The notes under the pieces are model-generated. The model made no database searches. It was given only the letters and a program-made list of their open reading frames with translations, and was not told where the DNA came from. Below are positions 55,993-63,907 of a stretch of DNA of 64,000 bases, piece after piece. The stretch is taken from NCBI GenBank assembly GCA_913009655.1, contig CAJVWI010000005.1, forward strand, positions 1 to 64,000, written 5' to 3'. Each line of letters opens with the position of its first letter. Positions within the stretch are counted from its first letter, which is position 1. Both the position numbers and the translations under genes were made by a program. This stretch comes from an uncultured Cryomorphaceae bacterium (GTDB lineage: Bacteria; Bacteroidota; Bacteroidia; Flavobacteriales; Schleiferiaceae).

Positions 55993-56090
55993 CTAAATAA
56001 ATTTCATTCAATACTAAAAAATATATTTAAGTAAATTTTTTTTAGTTTATATCTGAACCTTACATAGTCTTATTGCGTTCTGTAACCATA

Positions 56091-56570
56091 ATGAAAACAT
56101 ACTTTTTCGGATTAGTCCTTTTTCTCTTTTTATCCCAATGTCAGTCTCAAACTACAACCAGCATGTCTGATTTCAAACCTGAAATATCAAAGAATGAATC
56201 TCAATGGAAGCAGGATTTGAGCCCTGAAAGATTCCGAATTCTTCGTCAAAGGGGAACTGAATATCCTGGAACTGGTGAATATGACCAGCACTTTGAAATC
56301 GGTACTTACAGCTGCGCTGGATGCGGTTCTGAATTATTCACTTCGGATTCAAAATTTGATGCACATTGTGGATGGCCGAGTTTTGATAAAGAAATTATTA
56401 AAGGATCTATAACTGAGATTCGAGACTTTAGCGCAGGCATGGTTCGCACGGAAATTCTTTGTACCAAATGCGGAGGTCATCTTGGTCATGTATTTAACGA
56501 CGGCCCTACAGAAACTAAATTGAGGTATTGCGTTAATAGTCTGAGCATGTCCTTTGAAAGGAAAGACTAA
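56091..56570 (+). CDS. msrB: Methionine-R-sulfoxide reductase MsrB, exported
   Basis: Reduces methionine-R-sulfoxide in proteins. From the ATG at 56091 it is 159 residues; the frame extends to a TTG at 56073, but the ATG gives a proper leader, ending in a lipobox-like LSQC (C17), so it is probably membrane-anchored in the envelope. Zinc cysteines C75, C78, C124 and C127 (CAGC, CTKC) and the resolving/catalytic C147 in RYCVNSLSMSF are present, as is CGWPSFD. Single gene between two tRNA groups. Confidence 0.95.
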   Translation: MKTYFFGLVLFLFLSQCQSQTTTSMSDFKPEISKNESQWKQDLSPERFRILRQRGTEYPGTGEYDQHFEIGTYSCAGCGSELFTSDSKFDAHCGWPSFDKEIIKGSITEIRDFSAGMVRTEILCTKCGGHLGHVFNDGPTETKLRYCVNSLSMSFERKD

Positions 56571-56587
56571 TAGTTTAATTCATTTCT

Positions 56588-56603
56588 CTTTATTTAAATA
56601 AAG
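56588..56603. other. Perfect 16-bp AT-rich palindrome
   Basis: CTTTATTTAAATAAAG reads the same on both strands. It is 17 bp after the msrB stop codon. It has no T-run or loop, so it is not a usual terminator; a protein-binding site is possible. Confidence 0.3.
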
Positions 56604-56686
56604 TATTGATTTATAAGTGAATAGGCTCATCATTCTGGTCGTAAGTCAAAACAATTAAGGTGGCTAACTCATTTTTTTTAAAGGAC

Positions 56687-56716
56687 TTGTATAACGACTT
56701 CCAAAACCTATATTTG
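56687..56716 (+). promoter_or_regulatory. Promoter of tRNA-Val
   Basis: TTG at 56687-56689 and TATATTTG at 56709-56716 are separated by 19 bp, the Bacteroidetes spacing. tRNA-Val starts 10 bp after the -7 box. Confidence 0.65.
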
Positions 56717-56725
56717 CACCCCTCC

Positions 56726-56800
56726 GGGAGATTAGCTCAGCTGGTTCAGAGCACCTCGTTTACACCGAGGGGGTCGGGGGTTCGAACCCCTCATCTCCCA
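56726..56800 (+). tRNA. tRNA-Val (anticodon UAC)
   Basis: GGGAGAT pairs with ATCTCCC, discriminator A. The anticodon stem CCTCG/CGAGG encloses TTTACAC, anticodon TAC. T-arm GGTTCGAACCC. 75 bases, followed by a terminator. Confidence 0.97.
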
Positions 56801-56805
56801 CTAAA

Positions 56806-56848
56806 GCGGAATCTATCTCGTTATGAGTTAAGATTCCGTTTTTTTTTA
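56806..56848 (+). terminator. Terminator of tRNA-Val
   Basis: CGGAATCT and AGATTCCG pair around a 16-base loop and run into a stretch of nine T's, 6 bp after the tRNA. Confidence 0.75.
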
Positions 56849-56851
56849 ATT

Positions 56852-57070
56852 ATGTTCCAAAATAAAAATGAAAACAAAATTAGTTTCACCATTTATGGAT
56901 GTATTCATCTATTGATAGGTGCTTTTTTATGGGTTCAAGCTGTAATCGCTGGAAAGACAGGCATTCTTGTAGAACAACTCGCGAAAAAAGCTCCTGGACA
57001 AGAATTAACCGATGGAATTTATTTGGTTCTAGCAAGTACAGTAGACACTGTTGGAGCATTCAATATTTGA
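56852..57070 (+). CDS. Small membrane protein, uncertain
   Basis: Starting at the ATG at 56852, just after the tRNA-Val terminator, 72 codons run to a TGA. One clear membrane helix (GCIHLLIGAFLWVQAVIAG) is followed by a second mild hydrophobic stretch near the end. No family is recognised and the C-terminus (STVDTVGAFNI) looks abrupt, so it may be a truncated gene. The longer frame back to 56660 runs through the tRNA and is not real. Confidence 0.35.
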   Translation: MFQNKNENKISFTIYGCIHLLIGAFLWVQAVIAGKTGILVEQLAKKAPGQELTDGIYLVLASTVDTVGAFNI

Positions 57071-57140
57071 ATTCTAAATAGAAATTATACTATCACTTGA
57101 CTCTCAGACCTATAATCTCTAATAATGACTCTAATTTTAA

Positions 57141-58100
57141 TCATTGTCGGATAACCTTCAAATAATGAACTTGTAAATCATTTATCATTATGGCGATAAA
57201 GTAATGTCCCTTTGGTAGGTCTTTAGGAGGACTCCAATGCACAGAATATTTCTCAGGGTCTAATATTCTTTCATCAAGAGTAGCCACTACCCGACCTCCA
57301 ATGTCATATATCGATATATTAACTTTTGCCTTTTGAAAAACGCCATAATTAATTTCAAGATGATCAGTAAATGGATTGGGAGTTGCATTGTAAATAATTC
57401 CTTTATCAAGATGAATATTGTTTGTCCCAATGGAAACTCCATTGCCATCTATTATAATATCCCAAACCCCTTCAAGATCTCCATTAGAGTTTGTGATTAA
57501 TGGAATGATACGGTCAGTAGCATCATATGACCCACTAGTAATTGAAGCAGCAGCATCAGAAGGTATATAGGGATCTCCTTGAAAATAAAGTTGAGTTATT
57601 AATGTGCTAAAACCTGGAGGTGTTATTTTAAAATGAATATGTGATGGTCGAAAAGTAGATCCATTAAGGTAATATCCTGGTTTTACCGTCTCAAACAAAT
57701 AAAACCCTTGACTATTTGTTGTTGTCTTTCCTCTCAAATTATACCCAAGGTTATCATATTGGCCAGCATTATTAGCTTGCCAGACATCAATTTCTGTATT
57801 TGGAATAACTTCTGAGCAGTCCAAATTATACACCTGACCACTAATAATAATTCGTGTACCAACTTCGTTGACACCTGAAAGCTTGTCATTCTGAATAGTT
57901 GGTGCGTTTGCAGTGTAAAAAGGCCCTTGTCCATATGCGTCTTCAGTAGATTCATCACATGTACTAGTCAAATCCTCTTCGTCCATAGAAACTTTTAGAT
58001 TCGAAGCTTTAAGAATATTTGGGATAGCTGCAACTGACAGCAAAGACAAAGCGGTGTTTTTTAAAAATTGCCTTCGATTTTCGTTTCCCGGTTTCTTCAT
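57141..58100 (-). CDS. Intradiol ring-cleavage dioxygenase with twin-arginine leader and T9SS sorting domain
   Basis: A 319-residue protein. The leader has NRRQFLKNTALSLLSVAA, a twin-arginine (Tat) type signal. The middle domain (about 50-220) is the protocatechuate/catechol 1,2-dioxygenase beta-sandwich, with DAYGQGPFY, the iron ligands Y115 (QYDN), Y143 or Y144 (PGYY), H154 and H156 (RPSHIHF) and the R151 of the active site. The C-terminal 80 residues (NATPNPFTDHLEI, YDIGGRVV, KDLPKGHYFIAI) are a type A sorting domain. It should cleave a catechol-like aromatic ring outside the cell. Substrate unknown. Confidence 0.88.
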   Translation of the reverse strand: MKKPGNENRRQFLKNTALSLLSVAAIPNILKASNLKVSMDEEDLTSTCDESTEDAYGQGPFYTANAPTIQNDKLSGVNEVGTRIIISGQVYNLDCSEVIPNTEIDVWQANNAGQYDNLGYNLRGKTTTNSQGFYLFETVKPGYYLNGSTFRPSHIHFKITPPGFSTLITQLYFQGDPYIPSDAAASITSGSYDATDRIIPLITNSNGDLEGVWDIIIDGNGVSIGTNNIHLDKGIIYNATPNPFTDHLEINYGVFQKAKVNISIYDIGGRVVATLDERILDPEKYSVHWSPPKDLPKGHYFIAIMINDLQVHYLKVIRQ

Positions 58101-58231
58101 AGATCCAACTTACTCAAATTTTGGGACAAATTAAATAATTATGACATCTTTAAATAAGAGAATATTTTGATAATGAAAAAAAGCTATTGAAGATATTTAA
58201 AGAGTTTTTAAAATATTATTTTCTCGGATAT

Positions 58232-58363
58232 TTATTTAGACCTATTTAGTCTGCATTTTTGACTACAGTATTTAACATCATCCCAATTTTTTTTCCATTT
58301 TTTTCTCCAATTAAAAGGTCGGTTACAAACGATACAGGTTTTTGAGGGTAAATTTTTAGGCAT
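58232..58363 (-). CDS. DUF2256 zinc-ribbon protein, 43 residues
   Basis: A short gene easily missed: ATG at 58361-58363, stop at 58232-58234. Its sequence has PSKTCIVCNRPFNWRKKW, DDVKYCSQKCR and the pattern CxxC (C10, C13) and CxxxC (C33, C37), which matches the DUF2256 family of small zinc-ribbon-like proteins. It overlaps the last 8 bases of the photolyase gene, so it is translationally coupled with it. Genes of this family are known to occur beside cryptochrome/photolyase genes in other bacteria. Function unknown. Confidence 0.85.
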   Translation of the reverse strand: MPKNLPSKTCIVCNRPFNWRKKWKKNWDDVKYCSQKCRLNRSK

Positions 58364-59438
58364 TCTTCTGAAAAATTTCTTTTTTCGCTTTCTTCCAAAA
58401 TGAGAAGAAAGAAGAATGATAACCTTTTATGGAGCTCATCCACTCTCTTTGATCCTGAATCCCCTTATAGTTTTTATTAAGTGGATGTTCCTTAAAAACA
58501 ACTTGCGACTCCCTAATTGGCAATTGATTAAATTCACCTACAAAGACTTTTATACCATCGATATTTCTAGCTAGGGAAAGCATGAAATTCATTGCTTTTT
58601 TCCCTATTGGATATTTACCAAAAACACTGGGTTCAATAAGTAGGACCCTATGATATTTAGATTCTTTTCTCCAGTTTGGGTCTAGATTGTAATAATTATA
58701 GACACAAACACTTCGCCCATCATTGATATCAAAGGTTTCAAATTCCGGATATGTTATTTCAAAATCAAATTTGGATAAATCTCTTAGCTCTTCTGGTTGT
58801 GAGATTAAACTCAATTTTTGATAATCTACATCTAGATATGAACCTTTTTGATTGGTACGTGTATACTTATTGATATTTTCTTGATTTGCGATATAGTTTT
58901 TATTGCTGTTTGCTCCCGCCACCCACTGCCAACTTAAAGCATTAGATGCCCAATCCCCATCTAATAAATGATAATACATCCATTTAGCTGGAACTTTCCA
59001 ATGATTCTTTGCCACATTAGTACTTAGTGCCGCAACATACATTCTAAGGTGGTTATGCATATAACCTGTTCGATAAAGCTCATTAATCTGGAAATCAATA
59101 GCTTCAATACCCGTATTTGCATTTACTATACTTTCAGAGACACCATAACCAATTACATCTTTTTGGCGATGTTTAATCTCAATATCAATATTCTTTTCTT
59201 GCCAAACTCTCTGCCAATAGTCTCTCCAAGCTAACTCTTGTATCATTTTTTCTATTTTACCCAAATCAAAACCCCTCTTAATGAGACTATCAAGAACCTG
59301 GCGTGTTGATAGAACGCCTCTTGATATATAAGGTGATAATCTGGTAACCTCTCCGTCTATATAGTTTCTGTTAAACCCATATTCAATGGGCTTAATACTA
59401 TTTAACTGCTCCAATAAAACTTTGTAATCAGTTTGCAT
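58356..59438 (-). CDS. Photolyase/cryptochrome-type FAD-binding protein with permuted domains
   Basis: A 360-residue flavoprotein. Residues 1-210 resemble the FAD-binding half of DNA photolyases: LSPYISRGVLS, MIQELAWRDYWQRVW, the helix GYMHNHLRMYVAA and DWASNALSWQWVAG. The N-terminal antenna Rossmann domain of ordinary photolyases is absent. Instead a C-terminal segment (about 240-360) contains VLLIEPSVFGKYPIGKKAMNFML, which looks like the alpha/beta domain of cryptochrome-related proteins moved to the end. Only one cysteine is present, so no Fe-S cluster. It may repair UV photoproducts or sense blue light. Confidence 0.85.
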   Translation of the reverse strand: MQTDYKVLLEQLNSIKPIEYGFNRNYIDGEVTRLSPYISRGVLSTRQVLDSLIKRGFDLGKIEKMIQELAWRDYWQRVWQEKNIDIEIKHRQKDVIGYGVSESIVNANTGIEAIDFQINELYRTGYMHNHLRMYVAALSTNVAKNHWKVPAKWMYYHLLDGDWASNALSWQWVAGANSNKNYIANQENINKYTRTNQKGSYLDVDYQKLSLISQPEELRDLSKFDFEITYPEFETFDINDGRSVCVYNYYNLDPNWRKESKYHRVLLIEPSVFGKYPIGKKAMNFMLSLARNIDGIKVFVGEFNQLPIRESQVVFKEHPLNKNYKGIQDQREWMSSIKGYHSSFFSFWKKAKKEIFQKNA

Positions 59439-59542
59439 AAATATTAAATTGCTGTGTTCATAGAATTATAAATAAACATATTAAAGACTAAGTATCGTAG
59501 ATTTATTTACTGCAAAAATAAAAGACCATAAATAGAAAATGC

Positions 59543-60445
59543 ATGAATTCTAAAAAATGGAAATTTTTTCTTCTGGGACTTTGTTTATTGACCTCAAGCC
59601 TTCTTTACTCTCAAGACTCTTCTGACTCTTATTCGGAATTAATAGTAGTTAGTTGGAATATCCAAATGCTGCCGAATAATTTTTCTTTTCTATCTAAGTT
59701 TTTAAGAAAAAAGCAAAACATTAGAGCGCCCTGGATAATAAATCACTGCATTAATAACAATTTTGATATTATTGTCTTTCAAGAAGTATTTGACCTGAAT
59801 ATTCGAAGAAAATTAATGAAAGAACTCAAAAGCTCATATCCATACCAAGTAATGCCCTTCAAGGGCAATAAGGCATTCGTAAGTAACGGGATTCTAATAA
59901 TAAGTAAAGTTCCTCTTAAATATATTGACCATATTATATTTAAGCCTGGAGTCACTGCAGATAAGTTTGCAGCAAAAGGGTGTACGTTGGTGGAAGCGCA
60001 AAAAGATGGATCTAAAATTCAAATCGCAGGAACCCATTTACAGGCAGGGAAATCGGAAAAAGCACAAATTCAACGTGACATGCAATACTCTGATATTCAT
60101 AGACTCCTTGAGCAAAATAAAAAACAAACTGTACCGGTTATCTTACTTGGAGATTTGAATACAAAAAAATCAAATTCTAAGGATTATTCAAAAATGCTAG
60201 AAACCATTTCTATGAACGATCCCACAATAAATAAAAAAAAATTATACACTTTTGATTCTAATAATTACTGGAACAATAATGCTTCCTCTTCCCAACTAGA
60301 TTATATATTGATTCAGTGTCGCAAAACAGATTCTAAAATTGTCAATACTAAAATACTCAAACCGAAATTTATGTTTAAAGAAAATCAAATTGACCTAGCT
60401 GATCACTATGCTATCTCTGCCAAGATAATTTTCACAAACAATTAG
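59543..60445 (+). CDS. Secreted endonuclease/exonuclease/phosphatase-family hydrolase, sphingomyelinase-like
   Basis: A 300-residue enzyme with a signal peptide (LLGLCLLTSSLLYSQ). The metal-dependent phosphoesterase motifs are VVSWNIQML, FQEVFDL, GTHLQAGKS, LLGDLNTKKS and the terminal DHYAIS (D and H of the EEP catalytic set). The AAKGCTLVEAQ-x-x-GTHLQAG order resembles neutral sphingomyelinases (sphingomyelin phosphodiesterase C), which also have it before THLQA. Likely a secreted phospholipid diesterase; a nuclease is possible. A single gene. Confidence 0.85.
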   Translation: MNSKKWKFFLLGLCLLTSSLLYSQDSSDSYSELIVVSWNIQMLPNNFSFLSKFLRKKQNIRAPWIINHCINNNFDIIVFQEVFDLNIRRKLMKELKSSYPYQVMPFKGNKAFVSNGILIISKVPLKYIDHIIFKPGVTADKFAAKGCTLVEAQKDGSKIQIAGTHLQAGKSEKAQIQRDMQYSDIHRLLEQNKKQTVPVILLGDLNTKKSNSKDYSKMLETISMNDPTINKKKLYTFDSNNYWNNNASSSQLDYILIQCRKTDSKIVNTKILKPKFMFKENQIDLADHYAISAKIIFTNN

Positions 60446-60454
60446 GACGAATCT

Positions 60455-61384
60455 CTAGGCTAAACCTATCTCTTTTAATCTCTGTTGCAAATATTCACCA
60501 GCGGTAATATCATCGAAAGCCTTGGGATTGTTTTCAGAAATACACATTTCTAGACAATTCAGTGGCATCCTTTCATCCGGGTGAACAAAAAATGGCATGG
60601 AAAACCTCGGAAGATGAAGTCTTTCCTGAGGAGGATTTACTACTCGATGAGTGGTTGAGCGCATGATATTATTTGTTAATCGCTGCAGCATGTCTCCAAC
60701 ATTGATAACCAATGCATCACTTGTGACGTGAATGGGAAGCCAATCACCTTCCTTGTTGAGTAGCTCCAATCCTTCTGCTGATGCACCCATGAGAAGGGTT
60801 ATCAAATTAATGTCTTCATGGGCAGCCGCACGAATTCCTTTGGGGCTTGAATGAGTTTGCCCGGGATAGTGAATGGCCCTAAATATTGAATGACCTTGAT
60901 CTAAATAAGATTCAAAAAAACCTTGCGGAAGAGAAAGGTGCAATGCAATTGCTCTCATCAGATTTTGTCCAATTTTTTCGAGTTTATTATATGCATTTGA
61001 AACGGCACTATCCATCTCTGATATATGCGAAACCAATACATTTTTATCAAGCCCTCTTTCTACAGCGTTCATTGGACCCCATTGAAAAAACTCTTTTAAA
61101 TCTGGCCTCGTTTCTCCTTTTGCGTGCTCAACTCCAAAAGGAGTGAAGCCTCTTTGGCCTTTAGCAGTAGGAACATGAGATTTCATTTTTGAAGAATCGC
61201 TCTGATTGAAAAAGTCTTTTATTACTTTTTGTAATAACTCACGGTCTTTGTTTGTGAAATCATGACCTTCAATTGCTGCAAATCCAATTGTCTCAAATGC
61301 TTCACCAAGGTCTGACACAAAGTTATTCCGATCAATGTCAGATCCTTTTGTGAATTTATTTAGATTAATTGTCTTTAAATTCAT
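60455..61384 (-). CDS. 2-oxoglutarate/Fe(II)-dependent oxygenase, isopenicillin-N-synthase family
   Basis: A 309-residue oxygenase. The N-terminal DIOX-N-like segment is followed by the jelly-roll core with the iron triad H189-x-D191 (AAHEDINLI) and H246 (TTHRVVNP), and the 2-oxoglutarate arginine pair R260-x-S262 (PRFSMPFF). These enzymes hydroxylate or desaturate small molecules using O2. No neighbouring pathway gene tells the substrate. It lies between a convergent hydrolase gene and a divergent dehydrogenase gene. Confidence 0.92.
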   Translation of the reverse strand: MNLKTINLNKFTKGSDIDRNNFVSDLGEAFETIGFAAIEGHDFTNKDRELLQKVIKDFFNQSDSSKMKSHVPTAKGQRGFTPFGVEHAKGETRPDLKEFFQWGPMNAVERGLDKNVLVSHISEMDSAVSNAYNKLEKIGQNLMRAIALHLSLPQGFFESYLDQGHSIFRAIHYPGQTHSSPKGIRAAAHEDINLITLLMGASAEGLELLNKEGDWLPIHVTSDALVINVGDMLQRLTNNIMRSTTHRVVNPPQERLHLPRFSMPFFVHPDERMPLNCLEMCISENNPKAFDDITAGEYLQQRLKEIGLA

Positions 61385-61454
61385 AATGACAAAGATAATA
61401 GGATTGTTTCGTTAATGATTGTACCCCACCTTTGTCTCCTAACCTAATAGCAAA

Positions 61455-63434
61455 ATGGCCTTCTACTCTAATCTTTCTAAAAAAGATGCGATTAATCACT
61501 ATAAAAGCTTATTCATCCCTCGCGCTGTTGAGGACCGAATGCTTTTAGCTTTGAGACAAGGTGTTATTTCGAAATGGTTTTCAAGCTACGGTCAAGAAGT
61601 TGTTTCAGTAGCCAATACTATAGCTATGCATGAAGATGAGTGGATTTGCACGATGCACAGGAACCTAGGAGTTTTTACCTCACGCAATGTCCCCTTACTT
61701 AAGTTATTCTCTCAATTTCAAGGAAAAGCTACTGGATTCACAAAAGGGCGTGATCGTTCGTTTCATTTTGGCAGTCAGGAACATAAGATATTTGGAATGA
61801 TTAGTCATTTGGGAGCCCAAATGGGAGTAGCTGATGGATTAGCGCTGGCCAGGAAATTGAAAAATGAAAAAAAATGTGTTTTGGTTTTCACAGGTGATGG
61901 CGGAGCTTCTCAAGGAGATTTCCATGAAGCCTTGAATGTTGCATCAGTATGGAGCCTTCCTGTTCTTTTTGTAATTGAAAACAATCAATGGGGACTTTCA
62001 ACCCCTTCTAATGAACAATTTAATTTTGATTCATTTACTGTGAAAGGAGATTCCTTTGGAATTGAAGCTTACAGCGTAGACGGTAACGATTTTGCCAAGA
62101 CTCTTGAGATATCAAAAAAACTAACTTCAACAATACGTAAAAACCCAAGGCCCATTATACTGGAATGTAAAACTTTTAGAATTAGAGGACATGAAGAGGC
62201 TTCTGGGACAAAGTATTACCCAGACGGCTTGATAGATTCATGGAAACTAAAAGATCCAATTCTAACATTTCGGCAAAACTTAATTTCAAATGAAATTTTA
62301 TCTCAAAAAGAGATAGATGAAATAGAAAAATCCATTAATAAAAACGTTTTAGATAATCTTCAATCTGCATTAAAAGAACCCAATGCTGAATTCAATCTTG
62401 AAAACGAACTTAGAGATGTATTTGATAATAATCAATATGAATCCTCTGATAATAAGTCAGCAGGAAATATCAAAAACATGCGTTTTATAGATGCTATACA
62501 CTCAGGCTTAGAGCAAGCATTGATGGAGCATGATAATTTGATCTTCATGGGGCAAGATATAGCGAATTATGGTGGTGTTTTTAAAGCTACAGATTCTTTT
62601 ATAGAGCGTTTCGGAAAAGATAGGGTAATGAATACACCCTTGTGCGAATCGGCAATTGTAGGAACAGGCGTAGGTCTCTCGGTTATGGGGATGAAAACAA
62701 TGATTGAAATGCAGTTTTCTGATTTTGTCTCCGAAGCGATGACTCAAATATGCAACCAAGCTGCAAAGCTATATTACCGATGGGGACAAAATGTTGATAT
62801 GGTAATCAGAATGCCCACCGGTGCCGGTGTTAACGCTGGACCTTTCCATTCCCAAAGCACAGAATCGTGGTTCACCAGAATTCCCGGACTTAAAGTAGTT
62901 TATCCATCAAATGCCTATGATGCAAAAGGATTGTTACTTCAAGCTTTTGAAGACCCAAACCCCGTATTATTTTTCGAGCATAAAGCCCTTTACAGGTCGC
63001 AAGATAACGAGGTTCCTGAAGGTTATTATACAATACCGTTTGGTAAAGCCAACCTATTAGCAAAGGGAGAACAAATAACCATAGTGAGTTACGGACTAGG
63101 AATTCGATGGGTACAAGATTGGATGTTAAAAAATCCTGAAGTCTCAGTTGATTTAATTGATCTTAGAACTTTTGTACCCTTAGACTCGGATACAATTATC
63201 GATTCAGTCAAAAAGACTGGACGCTGCGTAATAGTTCAAGAAGATACTTTTAGAGGGAGTATTGGTAATGATATTTCTCAAATAATACAATCAAAATGCT
63301 TCAACTATTTGGATGCACCGGTGAAAGTTGCAGCCAGTATTGATACACCAATACCTTTTGCCGCAGAGCTTGAAAAAGGATATTTAGCCAATAGATATAT
63401 GGATGAAATTCTCAGAAAAACCCTTAATTTCTAA
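61455..63434 (+). CDS. 2-oxoacid dehydrogenase E1, fused alpha and beta subunits
   Basis: Thiamine-diphosphate-dependent E1 of a branched-chain (2-oxoisovalerate) dehydrogenase-like complex. Residues 1-about 320 are the alpha subunit: GDGGASQGDFHEALN (147-161), VIENNQWG (173-180), the thiamine-phosphate motif with GDG and NN. Residues about 340-659 are the beta subunit: AIHSGLEQALMEHDNLIFMGQDIANYGGVF, MPTGAGVNAGPFHSQSTE. In most bacteria these are two genes; the fusion is common in Bacteroidota. The acyl-CoA dehydrogenase at 22.7 kb could work further down such a pathway. Single gene. Confidence 0.93.
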   Translation: MAFYSNLSKKDAINHYKSLFIPRAVEDRMLLALRQGVISKWFSSYGQEVVSVANTIAMHEDEWICTMHRNLGVFTSRNVPLLKLFSQFQGKATGFTKGRDRSFHFGSQEHKIFGMISHLGAQMGVADGLALARKLKNEKKCVLVFTGDGGASQGDFHEALNVASVWSLPVLFVIENNQWGLSTPSNEQFNFDSFTVKGDSFGIEAYSVDGNDFAKTLEISKKLTSTIRKNPRPIILECKTFRIRGHEEASGTKYYPDGLIDSWKLKDPILTFRQNLISNEILSQKEIDEIEKSINKNVLDNLQSALKEPNAEFNLENELRDVFDNNQYESSDNKSAGNIKNMRFIDAIHSGLEQALMEHDNLIFMGQDIANYGGVFKATDSFIERFGKDRVMNTPLCESAIVGTGVGLSVMGMKTMIEMQFSDFVSEAMTQICNQAAKLYYRWGQNVDMVIRMPTGAGVNAGPFHSQSTESWFTRIPGLKVVYPSNAYDAKGLLLQAFEDPNPVLFFEHKALYRSQDNEVPEGYYTIPFGKANLLAKGEQITIVSYGLGIRWVQDWMLKNPEVSVDLIDLRTFVPLDSDTIIDSVKKTGRCVIVQEDTFRGSIGNDISQIIQSKCFNYLDAPVKVAASIDTPIPFAAELEKGYLANRYMDEILRKTLNF

Positions 63435-63439
63435 AACTG

Positions 63440-63874
63440 TCAAGATTTTTTTATTAAAACCACTTTGAGTAGTTGTTTATAATAAAACAGGCATAAAGAG
63501 ATATTTAAAGCCAGAAGTATACCAGTTTCAATGTTTTCTCCAATTCTATTATCAAAAAAAACATGCATTCCGAATATGTTAAAAATTATTGGAAGCAGTA
63601 ATAAAAGGCCTAAGAGTCTTGTCTTTGGTATTATCATGAGAATACCTGCAAAAATCTGAAAAAATGCTATCATTCGTAAAAACCCTGACTGCCGAAATGT
63701 ATTCATTGTGATCTTGTATCCAACTGGGGCTTCATATGAATTTTTCTCAATTATTGTATTCACAATTTCGTCTTTCGATATATCTTTCAGCTTAATTGGT
63801 ATTTTATCAAATCCTTTATAAATAAAGAAAAAAGCTAAAACTAGCGTTAAAGATGTGTGAATGACTGTTTTCAT
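63440..63874 (-). CDS. DoxX-like membrane protein
   Basis: A 144-residue protein with four membrane helices (about residues 5-22, 73-91, 94-112, 121-140). FIYKGFDKIPIK near the N-terminus and FFQIFAGILMIIPKTRLLGLLLLLPIIFNIFGMHVFF match DoxX/DoxD-type small quinone-related membrane proteins. Function unknown. It reads leftward and meets the E1 gene (5 bp apart) end to end. Confidence 0.75.
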   Translation of the reverse strand: MKTVIHTSLTLVLAFFFIYKGFDKIPIKLKDISKDEIVNTIIEKNSYEAPVGYKITMNTFRQSGFLRMIAFFQIFAGILMIIPKTRLLGLLLLLPIIFNIFGMHVFFDNRIGENIETGILLALNISLCLFYYKQLLKVVLIKKS

Positions 63875-63907
63875 AGTTGATATTTGTATTTGGTGTCTCC
63901 CCCGCTC

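Noticed and set aside
56660-57070. 136-codon frame including tRNA-Val
   Set aside because: Its first part reads through the tRNA and its terminator; only the portion from 56852 is listed, with low confidence.
58246-58443. 65-codon minus-strand frame over the photolyase end
   Set aside because: The DUF2256 gene in another frame explains this stretch with a clear zinc-ribbon motif pattern.
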